From assembly GCF_000802225.1 (NCBI RefSeq), contig NZ_JTDI01000003.1:310001-374000 (forward strand): a stretch of DNA of 64,000 nt. Direction: 5' to 3'. The notes beneath the pieces were generated by a model that had not been told where the DNA came from, searched no databases, and saw only the letters and a program-made list of their open reading frames with translations. This document shows, piece by piece, positions 8,148-16,533 of this stretch; the stretch's first letter is position 1; every line of letters begins with the position of its first letter. Source of the stretch: Novosphingobium malaysiense. Its GTDB lineage: Bacteria; Pseudomonadota; Alphaproteobacteria; Sphingomonadales; Sphingomonadaceae. A program made the translations under genes and the position numbers.

Positions 8148-9779
8148 ATGTCATTTTCCCAAGTCCTGCCGACCGATTCCGCCCCAGATGCGCCGCTCGG
8201 ACGGCGAAAGTCGGGTGCCGCTGCCCTCTGGTGGTTGTCGGACACCGGAGGGGCGATCCTCTTTGCGGCATGCCTGGCTCTCCTGTTGGGAACATGGGCG
8301 AGCGGCCCGCCGTGGTCCGAAACCGCGATCGTGCTGCTCGCGGGAATTGTTGCGAGCGGAATTCTGCGAGCCGGTGCGCAGGGCATGGCCGGCATCTCTG
8401 GACAGCGGGAAGCGATCGGGGTCAAGCGGGCGTTGCGCACCCGGCTGATCGGCGCGCTCCTGCCCTCGGGCCTCGTTCGGGGGCGCCTGGCAGGCGAGGA
8501 CCTGCATGTCGCGGTCGACGACGTGGAAGCCTACGAAGGCTTGATGGCGCGGTTCGGCCCGTTGAAGCTGGCGGCGGTGCTGTCGCCGCTGCTGATTGCC
8601 GTTGCCGTTACTTTCGCCAGTTGGGTCTGCGCGCTCATCATGATGGCGACGCTGCTGCCGTTCGGTATCGCCATGGCCTTTGCCGGTCTGGCGGGAAAGG
8701 CAGAGGCCGAAAGGCAGTTGCAGGCTCTTTCGCGCTTGTCGGGGCTTTTCGTCGATCGGGTTGCGACGCTGCCCGTCACCTTGTCGTTCGGCGCAGAGGA
8801 CAGGGTGACGCGGCAAATTGGTGAAGCGGCGCGCGAAGTGGCCACGCGCACGATGCAAGTGCTGCGCATCGCTTTCCTGTCGAGCGCAGTGCTGGAATTC
8901 TTCGCAGCGCTATGTGTGGCGCTGGTGGCCGTGTACTGTGGGTTCTCGCTTCTCGGCCTCTTGCCGTTTCCGGCCCCGGAAGAACTCACGCTGGGACGGG
9001 CGTTCTTTGCACTGGCACTTGCCCCCGAGTTCTACCTCGGCATGCGCAGAATGGCAGCCGCCTACCATGACAAGCAGCAGGGCGAAGCTGCCTGTGCAAG
9101 CATCGAGGCTGCCCTCAGCCAGGCCGAGTCCCGCCCTCGGGCAACGCCAGAGCACTCGAATGTTCCCGTGTGCTCTCTGGCCGTAGATCACCTCCAGGTC
9201 GCCTATGCCGACAATCGCATCGGACCATTCTGCGCAAACTGGCAAGCACCGGGCCTTCACGCGGTGGCGGGGGCCACGGGCGTGGGCAAATCCTCGCTGC
9301 TCCATGCGCTGATCGGCATGACCCCCGAGATGTCCGGCACCGTTGCGTTGAACGGAGAGGCGGTCACGCCCGCCTCGCTGGTGCACCTTGTCGGTTGGGC
9401 AGGGCAGCGGCCTCTACTGTTGCCTGGAACATTGGCGGACAACCTGATGCTGGGAACCAGCCCTGACGCCGATCTTGGGTCCCTGATCGAGGCTTGCGGA
9501 CTGGCGGAACTGGTGAGGCTACGCGGGCTCGATCTCGCCATCGATCCTCGCGGCTCCGGCCTTTCCGGTGGCGAGCGGCGGCGCATCGGCCTGGTCCGGG
9601 CCATCGCCTCCGATCGGCCTATACTGCTTCTGGACGAACCGACAGCAGATCTCGACGGAGAATCCGCGGGCCGCGTCATCCAGCTTATAGCGGAGGTTGC
9701 GCGGGACCGGCTGGTAATCGCCGCGACACATGATCCCGATCTTGTCGCCCGCAGCGCCAGCGTAGTGAGGCTGGCATGA
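8148..9779 (+). CDS. cydD: Thiol reductant ABC exporter subunit CydD
   Basis: A 543-residue half transporter with an N-terminal six-helix membrane domain and a C-terminal nucleotide-binding domain. The Walker A loop is GATGVGKSS, the ABC signature is LSGGERRR and Walker B is PILLLDEPTADLD. CydDC exports glutathione and cysteine to the periplasm and is needed to assemble cytochrome bd. The adjacent divergent cydABX genes support this job over other ABC exporters. There is no obvious Shine-Dalgarno sequence before the ATG at 8148, so the start is less certain than the identity. Confidence 0.93.
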   Translation: MSFSQVLPTDSAPDAPLGRRKSGAAALWWLSDTGGAILFAACLALLLGTWASGPPWSETAIVLLAGIVASGILRAGAQGMAGISGQREAIGVKRALRTRLIGALLPSGLVRGRLAGEDLHVAVDDVEAYEGLMARFGPLKLAAVLSPLLIAVAVTFASWVCALIMMATLLPFGIAMAFAGLAGKAEAERQLQALSRLSGLFVDRVATLPVTLSFGAEDRVTRQIGEAAREVATRTMQVLRIAFLSSAVLEFFAALCVALVAVYCGFSLLGLLPFPAPEELTLGRAFFALALAPEFYLGMRRMAAAYHDKQQGEAACASIEAALSQAESRPRATPEHSNVPVCSLAVDHLQVAYADNRIGPFCANWQAPGLHAVAGATGVGKSSLLHALIGMTPEMSGTVALNGEAVTPASLVHLVGWAGQRPLLLPGTLADNLMLGTSPDADLGSLIEACGLAELVRLRGLDLAIDPRGSGLSGGERRRIGLVRAIASDRPILLLDEPTADLDGESAGRVIQLIAEVARDRLVIAATHDPDLVARSASVVRLA

Positions 9780-11365
9780 TTGACCAGTTGCTTCGCGAGG
9801 CAAGCGGTCGCCAGCGCCGTGCAACCGGCGTTGCAATTCTCCTGGCCGTGCTTGCGGCAATCTCGGGCGTCGGCCTGCTGGCGGTCTCCGGCTGGTTCCT
9901 GACTGGCGCCGCCATGGCCGGGGCAGCCGGTGTCGCGGCTGTGCGCGGGTTCAATTACCTGACGCCCAGCGCCGCTATCCGGGCCTTCGCGGTGGTACGG
10001 ACCCTGGGGCGCTACGGTGAGCGGCTGTTCAGCCACCGCGCCGCTTTTTTCGCGCTGGCCGATGTCCGGCCGGCGCTCTTTGCCCGGCTCGCGGCCGCAC
10101 GGCCCGAATCGGTATTCTCCCGCCCGCCGGGGGAGGTGGCGACGCAGCTCGGGTCGGATGTCGATGCGCTGGAGGATGCCGTTGTGCGCCGCGTGACCTG
10201 GCCCGGCGCGCTGGCCGGAGGCGTCACGGCTCTGGTCGCTTGCCTGTTTGCCGGTCCCTGGTCGGCAGCCGCCCTGGCAATCGGTCTGACGGCCATGCGC
10301 CTCGTATCGCGTACGCTTGCGCCAAGGCTGATTGCAGTGCCTGTACGAAGACGGGCCGATGCGCTCACCCGGCTCAAGTCCGCTTATGCAGAATATGCCG
10401 CCTGCGCCGTCGAGATCACAGCGTACGGACTGGTACCGCAGATCGTCGAAGCCATGGCCCCCGACGTCGAGGAACTGGAGGCCTCGCGGCTCGCCGTCGT
10501 CAATGCAGAAGCGTTGACCCAGGGGCTGCAACTCGTGCTCGCGGCTTTGACGGTGGCGTGCGTGCTGGCGCTGGCGAAAGGTGGCGCCGCGCTCGCCGCC
10601 GCTGCCGCGCTTGCTGGTGCAGCGGGAGCGGAAGCGTGGTCCGGTCTGACGCGAACGGACTTGCAGCGCCCGCGAGTCGACGATGCCATGGCGCGCCTTG
10701 AAGGAATGGCCTCCCTGCCTGCGCGCGCGCCACATCAAGCCGATACGGATCGTTTGGCCACGCAATCTCTGACCCTTGCGGGGGAGGGCATATCATGCGT
10801 GCTCGAACCCGGCGGACGCGTGCTGATCGCCGGCGCTTCGGGGGCGGGCAAGTCCCGCATCCTGGGGACGATCCTCGGGCTTCGGGCCGACGCGCCGCAA
10901 CGGGTCCTCGTCGGCGACATCGAGGTGCGCGATCTCGGCCTGGAAACACTGCGCAGGCTTTTCGGCAGCGCTCCCCAGGATGCAGCGCTTTTGGCGGGCA
11001 CCGTGGCCGACAACCTGCGTCTCGCCCGGCAAGGCGTGACGGAGGCGCAGATGTGGGAGGCGCTGGAAGTGGCATGTCTCGCAGATACCGTTCGGAACTT
11101 GCCGCATGGGCTGGACCAGTGGCTCGGTGCCGATGGCGCCCGTCTGTCCGGCGGTCAGCGCAAGCGCCTCTCGTTGGCGCGCGCGCTTCTTTCCGGGCGG
11201 CCCTGGCTTGTGCTCGATGAGCCGACTGAGGGGTTGGACAGCGTGACCGAGCGGCGCGTGGCGGAAAACCTTGAGGCATGGCTCGAGCGGACCGGTACCG
11301 GCCTGATCCTCGTAAGCCATCGCGAGGGCCTCCATGCTCTGGCCGGTTATGTCTTTTCCCTCTGA
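9776..11365 (+). CDS. cydC: Thiol reductant ABC exporter subunit CydC
   Basis: A 529-residue half transporter that pairs with CydD. The membrane domain covers about residues 15-290. The nucleotide-binding domain has Walker A GASGAGKSR, signature LSGGQRKR and Walker B WLVLDEPTEGLD. Its start overlaps the cydD stop (ATGA), so the two subunits are made together. The stretch LAVSGWFLTGAAMAG near residue 35 is typical of CydC. Confidence 0.93.
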   Translation: MIDQLLREASGRQRRATGVAILLAVLAAISGVGLLAVSGWFLTGAAMAGAAGVAAVRGFNYLTPSAAIRAFAVVRTLGRYGERLFSHRAAFFALADVRPALFARLAAARPESVFSRPPGEVATQLGSDVDALEDAVVRRVTWPGALAGGVTALVACLFAGPWSAAALAIGLTAMRLVSRTLAPRLIAVPVRRRADALTRLKSAYAEYAACAVEITAYGLVPQIVEAMAPDVEELEASRLAVVNAEALTQGLQLVLAALTVACVLALAKGGAALAAAAALAGAAGAEAWSGLTRTDLQRPRVDDAMARLEGMASLPARAPHQADTDRLATQSLTLAGEGISCVLEPGGRVLIAGASGAGKSRILGTILGLRADAPQRVLVGDIEVRDLGLETLRRLFGSAPQDAALLAGTVADNLRLARQGVTEAQMWEALEVACLADTVRNLPHGLDQWLGADGARLSGGQRKRLSLARALLSGRPWLVLDEPTEGLDSVTERRVAENLEAWLERTGTGLILVSHREGLHALAGYVFSL

Positions 11366-11629
11366 AAACGACGCACCGTGTGAAAACCGGTTTGCGTCAG
11401 TATTACCTGAGATGCGTTCGAGCAGATCGCCCCATTGGCCGGGAGCTGATTGGTGCGAATTGGGCCCGAAACGTGGGTCCCCTTGGAACGTACCTGTGCC
11501 GAAACGCACAAGGCGGATTTCCGCCTGGGGATATCGGCCGGAACTAATGCCATTGGCGGCAACTTGAAAGTGATACACAATAGATCATAAGTCGGGGCGC
11601 CCGACATAATTGCAATTGGGAGAAAGCGC
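11366..11629 (+). promoter_or_regulatory. P450 leader with hairpin and operator-like palindrome
   Basis: A 264-base gap after cydC. At 11511-11526 AGGCGG and CCGCCT form a short hairpin that may end the cydC transcript. A possible promoter follows: TTGAAA at 11564-11569, 17 bases, then ATAAGT. Directly at its downstream side lies a perfect inverted repeat GTCGGG-GCG-CCCGAC at 11591-11605, a plausible operator for a repressor of the P450 gene. GGGAG at 11618-11622 is the P450 ribosome binding site. Confidence 0.4.
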
Positions 11630-12829
11630 ATGTCCTCCGCACAGGTACAAGGCTGCCCTGTCCGTCATGGGCGCGATGATCGCAAGAGTGCGCGTCTCGC
11701 AGATGCCAATCTTCAGCCGGCGAAAAATGCGCGGGTGGTGGGTTCGTTTGCGGCTGCACGTGAAATTCTGCGTTCACCCAAAGTCCGCCAGGCCGGGGCG
11801 AGTGCCGATCAGATAGACCTCAGCCGCCCGGAGGAGATATCGTTCTTCTTCCTCGACGGGGACAAGCACCGCAAGCGTCGTGCCGCCGTCGCCGGCCTAT
11901 TCGCGCCCAAGACCATCGTGACGCGCCATCGGGCCGTCATGGACCGTACGATGGACGCTATCGTCGCGGACTTGCAGGGCCGCGGTTCGGCGCCGCTCGA
12001 TGAACTGAGCTGGCAGATGGCGGTGGACGTAGCAGCCGAAATCGTCGGTCTCACCGAAAGCGACAGCAATGTGAATCTGGCAAACCGGGTTAAGGCGGTT
12101 CTCGACTCCTCGGTGTCGCGCAAGCCGGGTTTTCTCAACACGCTGCTGTTCAATGCCAAGATGATCCCGCGCGTGGGCAAGTTCTGGAAGCACGATCTCG
12201 CCCCGGCTATTGAGGCCCGCAAGCGCCAACCCAAGGACGATGTGATCTCCTACATGGTGAAGGAGAATTACTCGAAGAAGGGCATGATCATGGAGTGCCT
12301 CAGCTATGGCGGGGCCGGCATGATGACAACGCGCGAGTTCATCGTGATGGCCGCCTGGCACCTGTTCGAGAAGCCCGAGTTGCGTGAACGTTTCCTGACG
12401 GGCGGAGAGGACGACCAGTTCGCTATCCTGGAGGAAATCCTGCGCCTCGAGCCGGTCGCCTCGCTCTTGCATCGCAAGGCCGCGGAGCCGGTGGAGGGCA
12501 CGCAGGGGGCATCGGTGCAGGAAGGCGAAACGGTCTGCGTCTCGATCCGCGAAGCCAACACCGACGAGGCGATCACGGGCCCGTGCCCCTACGAACTCGA
12601 TCCCGATCGAGCCAAGCGCATGAAGGTCGTCGGACCCTACCTGAGCTTTGGCGACGGGCCGCATCGCTGCCCCGGCGCGCAGGTGGCCTTGCATGAAACC
12701 CGGGTGTTCCTCGACCGGCTGTTTCGTCTGCCGGGGATTCGCCTCGTTTCCGAACCGGAAATCCAGTGGAACCCGCAGATTCAAGGGTATGAACTGCGCG
12801 GCGCCGTCGTGGCCTGCGATCCGGCCTGA
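11630..12829 (+). CDS. Cytochrome P450 monooxygenase
   Basis: A 399-residue soluble bacterial class I P450. The haem loop FGDGPHRCPG supplies the thiolate ligand C347. The I-helix motif GGAGMMTTRE contains the threonine pair used for oxygen activation, and EEILRLEP is the K-helix ExxR. There is no membrane anchor. The ferredoxin gene 13 bases downstream is its likely electron donor; no ferredoxin reductase gene is visible in the window. The substrate cannot be told from sequence, and I do not recognise the CYP family. The gene has a good ribosome binding site and its own leader. Confidence 0.92.
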   Translation: MSSAQVQGCPVRHGRDDRKSARLADANLQPAKNARVVGSFAAAREILRSPKVRQAGASADQIDLSRPEEISFFFLDGDKHRKRRAAVAGLFAPKTIVTRHRAVMDRTMDAIVADLQGRGSAPLDELSWQMAVDVAAEIVGLTESDSNVNLANRVKAVLDSSVSRKPGFLNTLLFNAKMIPRVGKFWKHDLAPAIEARKRQPKDDVISYMVKENYSKKGMIMECLSYGGAGMMTTREFIVMAAWHLFEKPELRERFLTGGEDDQFAILEEILRLEPVASLLHRKAAEPVEGTQGASVQEGETVCVSIREANTDEAITGPCPYELDPDRAKRMKVVGPYLSFGDGPHRCPGAQVALHETRVFLDRLFRLPGIRLVSEPEIQWNPQIQGYELRGAVVACDPA

Positions 12830-12842
12830 CTCGGAGTTTAAC

Positions 12843-13163
12843 ATGGTCGCAATCCGGTTCATCGCTGTCGACGGCAGCGCACAGACGATCGACGCAACCG
12901 TCGGCATCTCGTTGATGGAAAATGCCGTCGCCAATGGCGTGGAAGCCATCGAGGCGATCTGTGGCGGGAATGCCTATTGCGGCACGTGCCGCGTGCATGT
13001 GGAGCCGGAGTGGCGAAAGATCACCGGACCGATCACCGAGATCGAGGAACCCATGATAGAGGCCAGCGGCGACACCGATCCCGGCGTGCGGCTATCCTGC
13101 CAGATCGAGGTGACCGAGGCGTTGGAAGGCCTCGTCGTGCACACGCCAGAGAGCCAGAGCTGA
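12843..13163 (+). CDS. [2Fe-2S] ferredoxin, adrenodoxin type
   Basis: A 106-residue electron carrier with cluster ligands C40, C46, C49 and C86 (CGGNAYCGTC then SC near the end), the spacing of adrenodoxin/putidaredoxin-type ferredoxins. It follows the P450 by 13 bases and is almost certainly its redox partner. It ends 7 bases before the convergent modC gene. Confidence 0.93.
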   Translation: MVAIRFIAVDGSAQTIDATVGISLMENAVANGVEAIEAICGGNAYCGTCRVHVEPEWRKITGPITEIEEPMIEASGDTDPGVRLSCQIEVTEALEGLVVHTPESQS

Positions 13164-13170
13164 TCGGACT

Positions 13171-13812
13171 TCAGGCGGCGGAATGAGCCGGTTCGACGGG
13201 AATGATCTGCTGGGCCAGTCGCTCGACTTCGGCCCTGTCGTGGCTGACGTAGAGAATGGGCAGCGACAGCTCGTCGCGGATGCGCTCGATCAGGCGCAGG
13301 ATCTCTTCGCGCCGGTCGGCATCGACCGAGGCGAGCGGCTCGTCCATAAGCAGGAAGCGAGGAGCCGACAGCAGGGCGCGGCCAATGGCGACCCGCTGCG
13401 CCTCGCCCCCCGAGAGCGTGGCGGGCATTCTGTCGAGGAGGTGGCCGATCCCCAGCAGGTTCAGCGCTACGTCGATCCCTAGCCAGCGCTCATCGGGGCT
13501 GACGCGCTTCCATCCGAACAGCAGGTTGTCGCGTACACATCGATGCGGGAACAGGCGCAGGTCCTGAAAGACATAGCCGCAGCGCCGCTTCTCGGGCCGC
13601 AGATTGATCCGTTGTGCGCGGTCGAACAAGGTGGCGCCGGACACTGCGATGCGTCCTTCGATGGGACGGACGAGACCGGCTACGGCGTCCAGCAGGCTTG
13701 TTTTCCCGGCACCGGAAGGACCGAACAGGGCGGTCAGTCCCGGACCGGCCGCGAATTCATATGTCATCCGGACATGGCCGCGCTGGAGAGTGACGGCGAT
13801 GTCAAAGGACAT
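13171..13812 (-). CDS. modC: Molybdate ABC transporter ATP-binding protein, short form
   Basis: A 213-residue ABC ATPase with Walker A GPSGAGKTS, signature LSGGEAQR and Walker B FLLMDEPLASVD, then the switch His in YVSHDR. It powers molybdate uptake with ModA and ModB. E. coli ModC has about 350 residues because of a C-terminal molybdate-binding TOBE/MOP region; this protein stops right after the ATPase domain and lacks it. The ATG at 13812 overlaps the end of modB by 11 bases; an upstream ATG at 13827 would overlap more. Confidence 0.9.
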   Translation of the reverse strand: MSFDIAVTLQRGHVRMTYEFAAGPGLTALFGPSGAGKTSLLDAVAGLVRPIEGRIAVSGATLFDRAQRINLRPEKRRCGYVFQDLRLFPHRCVRDNLLFGWKRVSPDERWLGIDVALNLLGIGHLLDRMPATLSGGEAQRVAIGRALLSAPRFLLMDEPLASVDADRREEILRLIERIRDELSLPILYVSHDRAEVERLAQQIIPVEPAHSAA

Positions 13813-14503
13813 GGCGGCCCTTTCCATGGCCGCTGCGGCGCGCCAGCCATTCCGAAAGCACCAGCGCCCCGACCGACAGCAGCACCGAAAGTGCCGCCAG
13901 CCGCGCGACCTGCAACTCCGATCCGGGAAGCTGCAGGGCGCTGTAGATCGCCAGCGGTAGCGTCTGCGTTTCGCCGGGAATGTTCGATGCGAAGGTTATC
14001 GTCGCCCCGAACTCACCGACCGAGCGGGCGAGGCCAAGGACGAGCGCCGCGAGAATGCCGGGCAGGGCCAGGGGGAGGGTGATTGTCAGGAATGTGCGCC
14101 AGGGGCCGGCGCCCAGCGTGCGGGCCGCGCTTTCAAGACGCCGGTCCACGGCCTCCAGCGACAGCCGCATTGCCCGCACCATCAAGGGAAGCGCCATCAC
14201 GGCGGCAGCCAGGGCCGCTCCGGTCCAGCGGAAGAGGAAGGTCAGCCCTATGGTTTCGGCGAAGAAGCGCCCCATCGGTGCATTGGTGCCGAACGTGAGC
14301 AGGAGCAGCCAGCCGGTCACCACGGGGGGAAGTACCAGCGGCAAATGGACCACGGCATCGAGCACGACCTTGCCGGGAAAACGCCACCGCGCCAGCATCC
14401 AGGCGAGCCCGAAAGCAAGTGGCAAGGCGGCGGCAATGGCCACGGCGCTCACCTTGAGCGACAGGAGCAAAACCTCCCATTCTGCCGGCGATAGCCCACT
14501 CAC
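13802..14503 (-). CDS. modB: Molybdate ABC transporter permease
   Basis: A 233-residue inner-membrane permease with about five helices. The cytoplasmic loop AARTLGAGPWRTFLTITLPLALPG is the EAA motif that docks with the ATPase. It begins 7 bases after the modA stop and overlaps modC, giving the normal order modA-modB-modC. The start MSGLSPAEWEVLLLSLKVS matches the family. Confidence 0.94.
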   Translation of the reverse strand: MSGLSPAEWEVLLLSLKVSAVAIAAALPLAFGLAWMLARWRFPGKVVLDAVVHLPLVLPPVVTGWLLLLTFGTNAPMGRFFAETIGLTFLFRWTGAALAAAVMALPLMVRAMRLSLEAVDRRLESAARTLGAGPWRTFLTITLPLALPGILAALVLGLARSVGEFGATITFASNIPGETQTLPLAIYSALQLPGSELQVARLAALSVLLSVGALVLSEWLARRSGHGKGRHVL

Positions 14504-14510
14504 TGTGAAC

Positions 14511-15284
14511 CTACTGTGTGCCGAAGCCGAAGCGCCGAAAGATCGCCTTGCCTTCGCTGGAAATCAAAAATTGCCGAAAATGCTCGGCATCGGGATTGCG
14601 CGACGAGTCCAGCAGCGCGACGGGATAGCTGATCGGATCGTGACTGGTCTGAGGAAAAACGCCAGCGACCTTCACTGCAGGATCGGCTTGGGCGTCGGTT
14701 CCGTAGACAACCCCGAGCGGAGCGGCCCCGCGGCTCACCAGCGCCAATGCGGCCCGGACATTTTCCGCCGGGGCAAGCTTGCCGCGTACGGAGTCCCAAA
14801 GCCCGAGGTTGGTCAACGATTGCTTTGCATAGATGCCGGCGGGAACACCGCCGGGATCGGCGATGGCAAGGCGGCCGGACCCCAGTTCCTCCGCAAGGGG
14901 CATTCCGGGACGAACCGCCAGAATCGTCTTGCTGTCGGTCGGGGCGATCAGCACCAGCGTGTTACGCAGGAACGAGCTGCGGGTACCGGACCTCAGTAGA
15001 TTTTTGCTCTCCAGTTCGTCCATCCATGCTTCGTCGGCTGAGACGAACAGATCTGCCGGGGCTCCGGCTTCGACCTGGCGGGCAAGCGCTGACGAGCCGG
15101 CAAAGGATATGCGCGGACGGCGGTGGCCTTTGGCTTCCCAGGCGTCGGCCGCGGCGTTCATCGATTCCTGAAGGCTGGCCGCTGCGAGAACTATCGGGGC
15201 GTCCTCGGACCGGGTGGCAAAGGAACTGGATGCCGCCACGATGGCCATTACCGTCGCAACCAATGCTAGCAGAGCCTTACGCAT
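14511..15284 (-). CDS. modA: Molybdate-binding periplasmic protein
   Basis: A 257-residue substrate-binding protein. The ATG at 15284 begins a signal peptide (MRKALLALVATVMAIVAASSSFA, cut near residue 24); an upstream ATG would spoil it. The mature part starts APIVLAAASLQESMNA, the usual ModA opening, and contains the SFAGSSALARQ and DPGGVPAG segments that line the oxyanion site. It delivers molybdate to ModBC. A candidate ModE operator lies 25-50 bases upstream of its start. Confidence 0.94.
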   Translation of the reverse strand: MRKALLALVATVMAIVAASSSFATRSEDAPIVLAAASLQESMNAAADAWEAKGHRRPRISFAGSSALARQVEAGAPADLFVSADEAWMDELESKNLLRSGTRSSFLRNTLVLIAPTDSKTILAVRPGMPLAEELGSGRLAIADPGGVPAGIYAKQSLTNLGLWDSVRGKLAPAENVRAALALVSRGAAPLGVVYGTDAQADPAVKVAGVFPQTSHDPISYPVALLDSSRNPDAEHFRQFLISSEGKAIFRRFGFGTQ

Positions 15285-15308
15285 ATGGGGAAAGTCTCCA
15301 GGCAAGTT

Positions 15309-15334
15309 CTATATCCCAGTGTATATGGATATAG
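15309..15334. promoter_or_regulatory. Candidate ModE operator upstream of modA
   Basis: A perfect inverted repeat with arms CTATATCC and GGATATAG around a 10-base centre. ModE sites in proteobacteria are AT-rich palindromes built on TATA-type half sites, and this one lies between the modE and modA genes just before the modA start. The pairing is seen directly; the ModE assignment is inferred from position and composition. Confidence 0.6.
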
Positions 15335-15402
15335 CCGTGCTGCCTAGCATCAACGCTGATGTTCCGGCAAAATAGCTTCAAATAGTGACGGGGCGGCGCC
15401 TT

Positions 15403-15783
15403 TCAGACCTTCTGAGACTCTCTCGGTTCGGCAAGGAGCATGCGGGTCAATCTGTCGTATTCATCCGCTCTCGATGCCTTCTGGAGGGATGCCTGCAGGC
15501 TGCGATACAGTTGCAGCACGTCTTCGCCCATTTCGGTAAGTCTAGCCCCGCTGCCTGGTGCGCGACCGGGGGCGGTGTGGACAAGCGGCGTCTCCCAGCA
15601 CCGATTCATGGCGTCGACAAGAAGCCAGGCCCGGCGATAGCTCATGTCCATCGCCCTGCCTGCGGCCGAAATGGAACCGTGTTCGCCGATCGCCTCGAGA
15701 AGGTCTGCCTTTCCCGGACCCATGGCGATCTCGTCTCCGCAGTATATCTGCACCTTGATCTTGAGAATACGTCTGCGCGCCAT
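15403..15783 (-). CDS. modE: ModE-type molybdate regulator, DNA-binding domain only
   Basis: A 126-residue protein that matches the N-terminal winged-helix half of ModE: KADLLEAIGEHGSISAAGRAMDMSYRRAWLLVDAMN is the conserved helix-turn-helix region. E. coli ModE has about 260 residues with two C-terminal molbindin repeats that sense molybdate; these are absent here. The longer open frame upstream of 15783 is not ModE-like, so the ATG at 15783 is used. It is transcribed towards modABC and 118 bases separate it from modA. Confidence 0.88.
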   Translation of the reverse strand: MARRRILKIKVQIYCGDEIAMGPGKADLLEAIGEHGSISAAGRAMDMSYRRAWLLVDAMNRCWETPLVHTAPGRAPGSGARLTEMGEDVLQLYRSLQASLQKASRADEYDRLTRMLLAEPRESQKV

Positions 15784-16300
15784 CCCGACGACATTAGGGA
15801 CCTGGCCCCCTCCCAACAAGGTGTCTCGGCCGGATACCGACCGGCGATTCGCGCGGCCATTCAGGGACGAAAATGATGCACCGGATCGGGGATAACCCTC
15901 CGGCGGCGCCAAATCCGTGTGGCGAACTGAGAATTGCTGCCCTGCAGCGCGTATTTTGCATGCAGCAGGGCGGAAATCCGTTTCGCAACAGACTCTCGAC
16001 AAAGAGATACCCGCCTTGTGCGTTGCAATAGGGTGGACATCGCCACTCGCGGGCGCGCCCTGCATTTGTAACTTTATGTCGATGTCGGCAAATTAAAGGT
16101 CGTCATACGGCGGGGGATTTTTCGCAGCGCAACATGTGGATGTATTTGTGGTCTAATGTGAAACATTATGTTACGTTAACAAAAGTCGTTAGCCAGGGAC
16201 ATGACGCCAAGAAAGGGTGCAGTCTCGCGGGGTAGCTGCGCTTGTCGGGGGAATCCTCGCGACTAGCCCGGAGCCTCTGAAACGGGATTGAGGAAGTTCG
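15784..16300. other. Intergenic region, 517 bases, between modE and a small membrane gene
   Basis: No convincing gene was found; the longer frames here are extensions of modE or lack start signals. The part from about 16075 to 16200 is AT-rich and contains TAATGT-GAA-ACATTA, a perfect short palindrome at 16154-16168, close to GTTACGTTAAC. This is likely the promoter zone for the gene at 16301. GAGGAAG at about 16289 is that gene's ribosome binding site. I saw no tRNA or recognisable riboswitch. Confidence 0.4.
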
Positions 16301-16507
16301 ATGATGGTCGCCGAAAGCGAGATAACCGTGATGGATCAGGTGCCTGAAGGACGGCGCGACGGTGAGCGTGCCAAGAACTCGAGCATTTTCTACAATGCCA
16401 GGGATGCAAACGATCTTGACCTAGAGCACGATGCTCGTGGTTTGATTGTTGCTGTCCTGCTCTGCATGGCATGCTGGGCCGCGCTTGGATTCTTCCTTCT
16501 TTCCTGA
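16301..16507 (+). CDS. Small single-helix membrane protein, hypothetical
   Basis: A 68-residue predicted protein with a charged N-terminal half (residues 1-45) and one C-terminal membrane helix, GLIVAVLLCMACWAALGFFLL, that ends two residues before the stop. A good ribosome binding site (GAGGAAG) and an AT-rich leader support it. An N-in or tail-anchored arrangement is likely. I do not recognise the family. It stands alone between modE and the convergent efflux operon. Confidence 0.6.
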   Translation: MMVAESEITVMDQVPEGRRDGERAKNSSIFYNARDANDLDLEHDARGLIVAVLLCMACWAALGFFLLS

Positions 16508-16533
16508 CTGATTCCAGGCGGATGGCTCATGCA

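Noticed and set aside
15784..16300. Possible molybdenum-cofactor riboswitch or sRNA
   Set aside because: I could not find the conserved pairing pattern, and no molybdopterin gene follows it.
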